From assembly GCA_903854195.1 (NCBI GenBank), contig CAINVO010000017.1:1-35298 (forward strand): a stretch of DNA of 35,298 nucleotides. The letters run 5' to 3'. How positions within the stretch are numbered: the stretch's first letter is position 1; the number at the start of each line of letters is the position of its first letter. Of the stretch, positions 26,928 through 34,506 are shown one piece after another. The DNA comes from an uncultured bacterium. Lineage in GTDB: Bacteria > Patescibacteriota > Minisyncoccia > Phycocordibacterales > CAINVO01. A model generated the notes under the pieces. The model saw only the letters and a list, made by a program, of their open reading frames with translations. It made no database searches and had not been told where the DNA came from. Position numbers and translations under genes: made by a program.

Positions 26928-28286
26928 TTACCTCCAAGAAAAAGCCGGCAGAATATTCATTATTGAACGAAAATCTGATGAGCTATTATTATTTTGATTT
27001 ATGACTTGAGGAAAACTTGGTTGATAGTTTGACTGCTGGTATGGTTGCTGATACATAGGCTGATATGAAGAAGTCTGGTAGTTGGAAGGTTGATAATTAT
27101 TTTGTGGTTGATATGTATATCCTCCACTATTTGTTGTGTTATCTGTAGACGACATTAATTGCCATCCTCCACCTGTACTGTAATTATTGCCTCCGTTGTA
27201 GTTATATCCATTATTGTAGGTATAGCCACCATTGTAGCCATTATTATAAGTATTGTTGTATCCATTATTATTTCCATTGTAGTTATAATATGAACCATTG
27301 TATGGATAATAATTGTTGTAATTGTTATACCCATTATTGTTGTTACATCCATTTGGAAAATAGTTTACTCCACAAACACCTCCTCCTGATTGATTTGTAA
27401 CAGTGACATATAGAGTACCGCAGGCACTTGTACCTGTATTTGAACAAACAACTATACTTGCATTTCCAATTGAATTTCCATATAGACTAAGTGAACTTCC
27501 TGTAATTGTACCCTGCACCAAAGAAGAATTTTGAGAAATGTAATAGTAATTATTTGCTCCACCAGAAATGGTTACATAGTTTGTTTGACCAACATTAAGG
27601 GTGACATTATTTTGACTAAAATAAATCTGACCTTGTGATGAAGAATTTTGAACTACCACATAAATATTTGCACAAGAACTATTGCCGTTTGAACAAACAA
27701 CAATGGTTGCATTTCCTACCGCACCACCTGTTATATTTATTTGATTATTAACAACAGAAGCATAAGCTACCGATGAGTTTGAATTACTTGATACATAGAT
27801 TGTACCGATGTTGTAACTAGTATTGTAAGCAGTGATAGTTCCAGACTGTCCTGGAATCAAAGTTATACTATTCTGACTAAGAGAAAGTGTACCGCCAGAT
27901 GTGCCGTTGTAATATGGCCATGGAATTGAAACAGATTGCAGACCATCAACTACAACATATGTAGATGCCCCCCCTGGAATATTATAAGTACTACCAGACA
28001 AAACTGTTGAGAAAAAGCCGTTTGCGTTTGTTGTACCAATAACTCCAAGTGATTGAACACTAGAGTTATTTGCAATATTTAAATAGTAAAGCTGAACACT
28101 TGCAGTTGCATCTCCATTTACGTTTACTGTAACAGAATTACCGCCAGCATTACTTAATGACAAAGTCGGAATAGTAGACGCCTTCGCCTGATCAACAAAT
28201 GAACCTGAAAATGATAAAGTGAAAATAGCCCCTAAAATAAAGCTAAAAATGGCTATTTTTTTTGTGATTTTTGTGTAGTTTTTCAT
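26928..28286 (-). CDS. Secreted protein with two Ig/BIG-like repeats and an Asn/Tyr/Gln-rich low-complexity C-terminal region
   Basis: Signal peptide-like N-terminus; two related segments each ending ATIVVCSNGNSSCANIYVVV / ASIVVCSNTGTSACGTLYVTV; then (Y/N)-rich repeats and QPxYQ-type repeats. Confidence 0.8.
   Translation of the reverse strand: MKNYTKITKKIAIFSFILGAIFTLSFSGSFVDQAKASTIPTLSLSNAGGNSVTVNVNGDATASVQLYYLNIANNSSVQSLGVIGTTNANGFFSTVLSGSTYNIPGGASTYVVVDGLQSVSIPWPYYNGTSGGTLSLSQNSITLIPGQSGTITAYNTSYNIGTIYVSSNSNSSVAYASVVNNQINITGGAVGNATIVVCSNGNSSCANIYVVVQNSSSQGQIYFSQNNVTLNVGQTNYVTISGGANNYYYISQNSSLVQGTITGSSLSLYGNSIGNASIVVCSNTGTSACGTLYVTVTNQSGGGVCGVNYFPNGCNNNNGYNNYNNYYPYNGSYYNYNGNNNGYNNTYNNGYNGGYTYNNGYNYNGGNNYSTGGGWQLMSSTDNTTNSGGYTYQPQNNYQPSNYQTSSYQPMYQQPYQQSNYQPSFPQVINQNNNSSSDFRSIMNILPAFSWR
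26970..27370 (-). repeat. Tandem-like low-complexity coding repeat (Asn/Tyr/Gly then Gln/Pro/Tyr/Ser)
   Basis: Recurrent ATTGTTGTA/CCATTATTATA/GTAGTTATA units on the + strand, encoding YNNYNNYYPYNGSYYNYNGNNNGYNN... on the minus strand. Boundaries approximate. Confidence 0.75.
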
Positions 28287-28373
28287 ATTTTTATACAGCC
28301 CTATTTTACCCTAAAACATGATTTTGTCAAGGGTTTTCGTGCTTTCGTGGGCTTTTTTTGGTACCATTCAATA

Positions 28374-30002
28374 ATGCTTATAAAACTTAAATCCATCTCA
28401 AAAACATTCGGAACAAGAACGATTCTAGACCGAGTTTCTTTTTCTATAGAAAAAGGTGACAAAATCGCTTTAGTTGGAACTAACGGATCTGGAAAGTCTA
28501 CCCTATTAAACATTCTAGCGGGAATAACAGAACCAGAAGGTGGAGAAATAGAAAGAAGTAAGGACCTAAAGGTTGCGTACGTTCAGCAAGAAATTGCACC
28601 GAACAGCATACACAGCAAAACTGTGAACGATTTCCTTGAAAATCCTCTACTGAATGTGCCGAACGAAGCAGAAGAATCTTACAATCTTGGAGAATCAACT
28701 ACCTACCCGCATGAAGTTAAGGAAATATTGAATGGTCTTGGCTTCCACATCAACCTAAATATTGGAATAGAAAAACTAAGTGGAGGAGAGCGCACAAAAA
28801 TAATGTTAGCAAAGGCCATTCTTGAAAAACCAGATCTATTACTTATGGATGAACCCACAAACAACCTTGATATCCCCGCCCTTATTTGGCTTGAGGAATT
28901 CATAAAAAAATCCCAACTTACTTTTTTAATAGTTTCTCATGATATAACTTTTTTAGACAACACAGTCAATAAAATTTTACACATTGATGAAAAGTCTGGA
29001 AAATTTGAAACATCAAAGGGTCTTTATAGTAATTTTTTAAATTCCTTAAAAATTGAGAAAGATAAAATCCTAGATCAGTACACTGCCCAACGTGAAGAAA
29101 TATCACGACTAAAATCTTCTGCACACAATATTCGTGAGGAAGCATTAAAAGCCGGACGAGCAGAGGCGTCTGACACTGACAAATTACTATTAAACTTCAA
29201 GAGAGACAGAAGCACTAAAGGCATGTCAAAGGCCAACAAACTAGACAAAAAAGCTGAGGATATGAACATTATCGAGAGACCGCCGAAAGACAACCCATTT
29301 ATTATTGCTTTAGATCCATCTCGAACCCCACATCAGGAAATTATCAGATTGGAAAAAGCAGAAATACATAAAACTGAGAAAAAAATTTTTGGACCTTTTG
29401 ATTTATCAATAAACTATGGAGACCGAATTTGTTTTGTTGGTGGAAATGGTTCTGGCAAGACTACCCTATTATCACTACTTACGGGTACAGATTTACCAGA
29501 CATTGGAATAGCCACTATAGGCAAAGGATTGATTATTGGAAATTTAATGCAGCACCACGAGCATATCCCTCAAGATGAAATTCTTATTTCATATATTCAG
29601 AAAGAATCTGCTATTGAAGAAAATGAAGCCTTCAATATCTTAGAACACTTTAATCTTCCAAAGGATCATGCACGTGAGAAAATTGCGGGCCTAAGCCCTG
29701 GTGAGCGCGCTAGGTTGTCATTGGCAATTTTTTCATCACGACATGTAAACACCCTTGTTTTAGACGAGCCGACAAACCATTTAGATCAAGATGCTTTGGA
29801 AGCTTTGCAAAATGTTTTGAAAGAATATGAAGGCATTGTTTTAATTGCTTCGCATGACAGAACATTTATAAAAGAAACGAGGATTGATGTTTTTTATGAA
29901 TTAAAAGATGGAAAACTTTTTAAAATTGGTTCGTTTGAAAAATATCTTGAACAGGCAGAAAAAGACGCATCTAGAATGCTGAGCATGATGAAAAAATATT
30001 AA
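28374..30002 (+). CDS. ABC-F family ATP-binding protein
   Basis: Two NBDs: GTNGSGKSTLLN / LSGGERTKIMLAKAIL / LLMDEPTNNLD and GGNGSGKTTLLS / LSPGERARLSLAIF / LVLDEPTNHLD. ATG 28374 preferred over track start 28347. Confidence 0.95.
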   Translation: MLIKLKSISKTFGTRTILDRVSFSIEKGDKIALVGTNGSGKSTLLNILAGITEPEGGEIERSKDLKVAYVQQEIAPNSIHSKTVNDFLENPLLNVPNEAEESYNLGESTTYPHEVKEILNGLGFHINLNIGIEKLSGGERTKIMLAKAILEKPDLLLMDEPTNNLDIPALIWLEEFIKKSQLTFLIVSHDITFLDNTVNKILHIDEKSGKFETSKGLYSNFLNSLKIEKDKILDQYTAQREEISRLKSSAHNIREEALKAGRAEASDTDKLLLNFKRDRSTKGMSKANKLDKKAEDMNIIERPPKDNPFIIALDPSRTPHQEIIRLEKAEIHKTEKKIFGPFDLSINYGDRICFVGGNGSGKTTLLSLLTGTDLPDIGIATIGKGLIIGNLMQHHEHIPQDEILISYIQKESAIEENEAFNILEHFNLPKDHAREKIAGLSPGERARLSLAIFSSRHVNTLVLDEPTNHLDQDALEALQNVLKEYEGIVLIASHDRTFIKETRIDVFYELKDGKLFKIGSFEKYLEQAEKDASRMLSMMKKY

Positions 30003-30038
30003 ACACGCAGCATAGATTTTAAGATATAATAAAACCAT

Positions 30039-31928
30039 ATGTGGAAAAAAATTGAGCCTTATTTGGCTATTGATTCATTAGTAGCGATTACGGTTTTAAT
30101 TGTTGCTGCCATTTCTGTTTATTATAAATTTTATTTTCCTGAGACATTTTGGTCTAAAACCTGGATTGAAATTCTTTTTTACCTAGTAATTGTTGGGTCA
30201 ATTCCATTAATCATTGATCTTTTTAAATCCATAATGCGTCGTCAGTTCGGAGTAGATATTATTGCTATTGTTGCAATTATTTCCTCTCTCGCAACACGCG
30301 AGCTCCTTGCTGCGGCTGTGGTACTCTTGATGCTTTCTGGTGGAAAATCATTAGAGAAATACGCAAAGGGGCGGGCGCGCGACTCACTTGAAAAGTTATT
30401 GCATCGCGCGCCCGCCCTCGCCCACGTCCTCAATGATGGACAAATAAAAGATGTCCAAGTAAAAGACGTAAAAATAGGAGACAAAATCATCATTAAACAA
30501 AATGAAATTATTCCTCTGGATGGCACCATTCTCGAAGGATCATCCACAGTAGATGAGTCCATCATAACCGGCGAACCAATTCCTCGAGACATTTCTCCAA
30601 AAGATAAAGTTCTAAGTGGTACAGTAAATGGTGATCAAATATTAACAATAGAAGTGACTTCGACTTATGAAAAAAGTTCTTTTTACGGAATAGTTAGACT
30701 TGTAGAACAAGCCGAAAAAGAAAAGGCTCCAACCGTTAGACTTGCAGACCGCTACAGTGTAGTTTTTACTGTTATCACTTTTATTATGGCCGGAATTGCA
30801 GCTTCTTTTGATCTCAAACTTGGTGTCGCAGTACTTGTTGTAGCCACACCCTGCCCTCTTATTCTTGCTGCGCCAATTGCTTTTATCGCAGGCATGAGCA
30901 AATCAGCCAAGAAAGGAATCATTGTAAAACACGGTGGAGTGTTTGAAGAAATGGAAAAAGTTGGTGCTTTCTTTTTTGACAAAACAGGAACACTGACTTT
31001 TGGTTTTCCATCCGTTAAAGAAATCATCGTACACTCTTCACACCACTCACCTCAAGACATACTGCAATATGCTGCCTCCATTGAACAATTTTCCAACCAC
31101 ATTCTTGCCCAAAGTATTTTACAAAAAGCAAAAGAAGATCATGTCATTTTAGTAATACCGACAGATGTCAAGGAAACAGTTGGTGGTGGAGTGATTGGTT
31201 ATATCAATAGCAAACGCTACACTCTCGGCAAAAAAGAATTTCTTGAAAACAATAAAATCCCTCTTTCTGACTATATTAAAAACCAAAGCAACAGTAAAAA
31301 CACTTTGATGTATATTGCCGAGGACGACGAGATCATCGGAACAATTCTTTTTTCTGACAAAGTTCGCGAGAACTCTGCTGATGTTATAAGAAATATTCAT
31401 ACCCACAATAATGCTTTTCATTCAGATAAAAATCCTAAAAACAAAAAGAATGAAATCGAAACCATCATGGTCACAGGTGACGAAGCTTCACGTGCAGAAG
31501 AAATCGGTAAAGCTTTTGGTTTTACAAAAATAATTTCAAAATGTTTACCTGAACAAAAGCTTTCGCTAGTAAAAGAATATGAGAGTCGTGGTGTGCACGT
31601 TGCAATGATTGGTGATGGAGTAAACGATGCTCCAGCTCTTGCCTCGGCATCAGTAGGTATTGCCCTTGGCTCACACGGTGCAACAACATCTACGGATACA
31701 GCTGATGCAGTCATCATGGTAGATGATATTGGAAAAATTTCAGACCTTATTAACATCAGTCACAACACTCTTAAAATTGCCAAACAATCTATCTTTGTCG
31801 GTATAGGGCTCAGTGTAGTGGCCATGGCAGTCGCCTCTCTTGGTTACCTTCCACCAGTCTACGGAGCACTTCTCCAAGAAGTGATTGACACTGTAGTTAT
31901 TTTAAATGCCTTGAGAGCCCTACGTTAG
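30039..31928 (+). CDS. P1B-type heavy-metal translocating P-type ATPase, no N-terminal HMA domain
   Basis: VVATPCPLILAAPIAF, FFFDKTGTLTFG, MVTGDEASRAEEIGKAFG, MIGDGVNDAPALASASVGIALG. Confidence 0.93.
   Translation: MWKKIEPYLAIDSLVAITVLIVAAISVYYKFYFPETFWSKTWIEILFYLVIVGSIPLIIDLFKSIMRRQFGVDIIAIVAIISSLATRELLAAAVVLLMLSGGKSLEKYAKGRARDSLEKLLHRAPALAHVLNDGQIKDVQVKDVKIGDKIIIKQNEIIPLDGTILEGSSTVDESIITGEPIPRDISPKDKVLSGTVNGDQILTIEVTSTYEKSSFYGIVRLVEQAEKEKAPTVRLADRYSVVFTVITFIMAGIAASFDLKLGVAVLVVATPCPLILAAPIAFIAGMSKSAKKGIIVKHGGVFEEMEKVGAFFFDKTGTLTFGFPSVKEIIVHSSHHSPQDILQYAASIEQFSNHILAQSILQKAKEDHVILVIPTDVKETVGGGVIGYINSKRYTLGKKEFLENNKIPLSDYIKNQSNSKNTLMYIAEDDEIIGTILFSDKVRENSADVIRNIHTHNNAFHSDKNPKNKKNEIETIMVTGDEASRAEEIGKAFGFTKIISKCLPEQKLSLVKEYESRGVHVAMIGDGVNDAPALASASVGIALGSHGATTSTDTADAVIMVDDIGKISDLINISHNTLKIAKQSIFVGIGLSVVAMAVASLGYLPPVYGALLQEVIDTVVILNALRALR
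30369..30417. repeat. GC-rich 14-bp perfect inverted repeat inside the P-type ATPase gene
   Basis: GGGCGGGCGCGCGA (30369-30382) and TCGCGCGCCCGCCC (30404-30417), 21-nt loop, in otherwise AT-rich sequence. Confidence 0.85.
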
Positions 31929-31936
31929 TTTAAAAA

Positions 31937-33157
31937 TTACACTACAAACTTCACAAAAATCTTTTTTCCAATTTTTAAAGTAATGGGAGCAGAAATTTGA
32001 AACAAATGATCAGTAATTTTTTCATCCTTTTCTAGATCCTTAATAGCACCTTCCTCTAGCAATCTTCTTACTTGTGATTTCGATTCAACTAGATTATTAG
32101 CAACCAAAACATCAGCAATCAGAGCACCAACATCAACTTTTATTTCCTGTACTTCGCTTGGGATTTCTTTTTTACTGAAAGTATTTTTCCAGCTTTCCTC
32201 TGCAAAAACAGCAGCTTCCTCTCCGTGATACATTTTTACTATTTCGTGAGCGAGTTCAATTTTTATATCTCTAGGATTCTCTCCTGCAATTAATCTTTTT
32301 TTCTTTTCCTCTATTTCTTCGAGAGACAAACGAGTGCAATCAATAAATGTTTGAACAACACCCTCATCTGTCATAGCCATTGTTTTTCCAAACATACTTT
32401 CTGCAGACTCATTGAGACCGATACCTGTTCCCAAACTTTTACTCATAAGTTTCTCTCCAGTCACCGGATTTACTAAAAGTGTTGTGGTCATTACCATTTT
32501 TTCATGATCAAGATAACGTCTTGCCAAAGTGCGTCCAGCAAGCATGTTGAAAGTCTGGTCCGTTCCTCCAATCTCTAGGTCGACTTTCAAAGCAACAGAA
32601 TCGTATCCTTGCAACAATGGGTAAAAAAATTCACTGACAAAAAGAGGTTTGCTTTCTTTAATTCTCTTCTCAAACATATCTCTCTCAAGCATTTGCTGCA
32701 CTGTAAAGTTGGATCCAAGCTCTACAATCTTTTCAAAGCTAAGTCCTGAAAGCCACTCACTGTTAAATTTAAATTCGATTGGATTTTCCTTATTTTCAAA
32801 ATCCAATATTTTTCCAATTTGGTCTTTAAAAGATTTTAGATTTACATTTATTTCTTCCCTACTAAGTTGTACACGTGCAGAAGTCTTGTCACTAGGATCT
32901 CCTATCATGGCTGTAAAGTCCCCCACTAGAACAATAATCTTGTGACCGAGTTTGTGAAGACGTTCAAGTATAAGATAATTAGTTGAGTGACCAAGGTGAA
33001 CATAGTCAGCAGTTGGATCAATACCTACGTATATAGAGATTTGTTTACCAGACAAAAGGAGCTCTTTTAGAGATTCTTTTTTAGGATAAATGGTATCAAT
33101 AGATCTTGATAGAATCTCATCTATTTCTTTATTATCAACAGAAATTTTGTTAGTCAT
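31937..33157 (-). CDS. tyrS: Tyrosyl-tRNA synthetase
   Basis: YVGIDPTADYVHLGHSTNYLIL (HIGH-like), VALKVDLEIGGTDQTFNMLAGR, KLMSKSLGTGI (KMSKS), C-terminal S4-like domain. Start moved from 33271 to ATG at 33157 (MTNKISVDNKE). Confidence 0.93.
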   Translation of the reverse strand: MTNKISVDNKEIDEILSRSIDTIYPKKESLKELLLSGKQISIYVGIDPTADYVHLGHSTNYLILERLHKLGHKIIVLVGDFTAMIGDPSDKTSARVQLSREEINVNLKSFKDQIGKILDFENKENPIEFKFNSEWLSGLSFEKIVELGSNFTVQQMLERDMFEKRIKESKPLFVSEFFYPLLQGYDSVALKVDLEIGGTDQTFNMLAGRTLARRYLDHEKMVMTTTLLVNPVTGEKLMSKSLGTGIGLNESAESMFGKTMAMTDEGVVQTFIDCTRLSLEEIEEKKKRLIAGENPRDIKIELAHEIVKMYHGEEAAVFAEESWKNTFSKKEIPSEVQEIKVDVGALIADVLVANNLVESKSQVRRLLEEGAIKDLEKDEKITDHLFQISAPITLKIGKKIFVKFVV

Positions 33158-33186
33158 AGGGTTATCGTAGCAAAAAATACTCTCGT

Positions 33187-33215
33187 TGACAAAACAAAAC
33201 CCGACCTGTATCCTT
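33187..33215 (+). promoter_or_regulatory. Near-consensus sigma70 promoter driving the T-box leader
   Basis: TTGACA (33187-33192), exactly 17-nt spacer, TATCCT (33210-33215). Confidence 0.7.
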
Positions 33216-33250
33216 TTCACTAGAAGTTTATTAAATAAACAAAATCTTAT

Positions 33251-33512
33251 ATTAAGGTCCCTTGTGAGCAATCACTAAGGGATTGGGCCTTAATGCTTTG
33301 TGAGACATGTTGTGTTTAGTTATGTCTCACAAAAAGGTGACTCTGCAATAGTGGAGATCCGGATGCCTCCGTAATCATGGGCAAATCATTGTCGGTTGTT
33401 CACGTTTCAAAGCGCGATTCAATGTCTGAGGTGATAAGAAAAAACTAAGGTGGCACCGCGGAAACCCGCCCTTATTACGCAAGGACTTTTTCTTGTTTAA
33501 TGAGGGCGGGTT
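33251..33512 (+). promoter_or_regulatory. T-box riboswitch leader (tRNA-sensing transcription attenuator)
   Basis: T-box core TAAGG(33446-33450)-TGGCACC(33451-33457)-GCGG(33458-33461)-AAAC-CCGC(33466-33469)-CCTTA(33470-33474) forms the canonical antiterminator with a 7-nt bulge; mutually exclusive with the downstream terminator. Upstream CGGA-TGCC-TCCG (33360-33371) resembles Stem III. Two further hairpins lie at 33251-33294 and 33297-33333. Confidence 0.88.
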
Positions 33513-33515
33513 TTT
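33463..33515 (+). terminator. T-box intrinsic terminator
   Basis: AACCCGCCCTTATTA (33463-33477) pairs with TAATGAGGGCGGGTT (33498-33512) with one G-U, followed by U-tract (TTTTT 33511-33515); 5' arm overlaps the antiterminator 3' strand. Confidence 0.9.
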
Positions 33516-33568
33516 ATTATGCCCGCAAAACACAACAACAAATAAACTAATAGTCCGTTCTTTAGAAT

Positions 33569-34381
33569 ATGAAAACATTAAATGTACCTAGCGAATTCCT
33601 GGCCAAATTTAAATTCGATCCAAGAAAAATTGGAATGATTGGGTGTGAGCGTGAATTTTTTCTCACAAACATCCACGGGGAAATTAAACCTCTTGCAGTT
33701 AAAGCTCTTGAAATTTTACCTTGTGGAAAAATGAGCATATACAGCTATGAACTTTCAGCCTGTCAACTTGAAGCTCATATCGGACCAGTTGAAATAGACG
33801 ATTTCTACGGAGCCCTGATGAATGTTCACGTACCGATGATTCAGGAACTTTTGAATCATGGCATCGGTGCCGACTTTCGTACTGTGGGGCCAAAAGATAT
33901 TCCGTTGGATATTTACCCTGATCCTTCTGGTAGATACCAGAAAATCACAAAGGAAATGCCAGAGGAAATACTCCGTGCCGCTTGTCGTGTCACCGGTACT
34001 CATTTCCATGTGGGAATGCCCGATCACGAAACTGCGCTCACTGTCTACAACGAAGTGATTAAGGATTTCGAATACTTTCGTAGTATCGGAAACTTAAGCA
34101 ATGGAAAAAGAATGTCCATTTACCACACCATGGCCAAGGATAATATTCCAAGGCACTACAATGACTGGGAAGAACTGCATGACTACTATTCCAAAAATGG
34201 ATACCAGGATGATCCAAGGAGATGTTGGCATCTGATACGCATTTCTGCCCATGGCACGATTGAGTTTCGGATGTTCGACAACACAAACGATCTTGATCTT
34301 GTTTATACATGGGCAAGAAAATGCTCGGTAGCGTGCAAAAAAGTTCTTGCAAGACTGAATCTTATTGAAGATTTGCTCTGA
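33569..34381 (+). CDS. Compact GCS2-type carboxylate-amine (glutamate-cysteine-like) ligase, 270 aa
   Basis: MIGCEREFFLTN, SYELSACQLEAHIGPVE, RVTGTHFHVGMPDHETA, HGTIEFRMFDNTNDL match the GCS2/YbdK family pattern; shorter than typical YbdK. Confidence 0.75.
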   Translation: MKTLNVPSEFLAKFKFDPRKIGMIGCEREFFLTNIHGEIKPLAVKALEILPCGKMSIYSYELSACQLEAHIGPVEIDDFYGALMNVHVPMIQELLNHGIGADFRTVGPKDIPLDIYPDPSGRYQKITKEMPEEILRAACRVTGTHFHVGMPDHETALTVYNEVIKDFEYFRSIGNLSNGKRMSIYHTMAKDNIPRHYNDWEELHDYYSKNGYQDDPRRCWHLIRISAHGTIEFRMFDNTNDLDLVYTWARKCSVACKKVLARLNLIEDLL

Positions 34382-34398
34382 AAGACACTCCCCAACCA

Positions 34399-34429
34399 AA
34401 TGGGGTGTTGATAGCATCAACACCCCATT
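34399..34429 (+). terminator. 14-bp perfect hairpin downstream of the GCS2-like gene (weak U-tract)
   Basis: AATGGGGTGTTGAT-AGC-ATCAACACCCCATT, followed by CCTTAAAATTAA, so terminator status is less certain. Confidence 0.65.
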
Positions 34430-34506
34430 CCTTAAAATTAACTTGTTGTTTTATCAACAATTGAAACATTATAAGCCGATAATTAAAACAAAAAATAAAT
34501 GACGTT

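Noticed and set aside
27155-27352. Ile/Thr/Met-rich ORF inside the Asn/Tyr repeat region
   Set aside because: Frame-shifted reading of the coding repeat; low complexity only.
26970-27370. Possible CRISPR or tandem DNA array because of recurring CCATTATTGTA-like units
   Set aside because: Units are irregular, in frame with a secreted protein, with no constant repeat/unique spacer pattern.
33158-33271. N-terminal extension of tyrS in the ORF track
   Set aside because: The extension overlaps the divergent promoter and leader and has no TyrRS similarity; MTNKISVDNKE at 33157 is the better start.
33375-33578. 67-aa minus-strand ORF across the T-box
   Set aside because: Covers structured RNA and its terminator; no protein motif. 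The + strand T-box explains the sequence.
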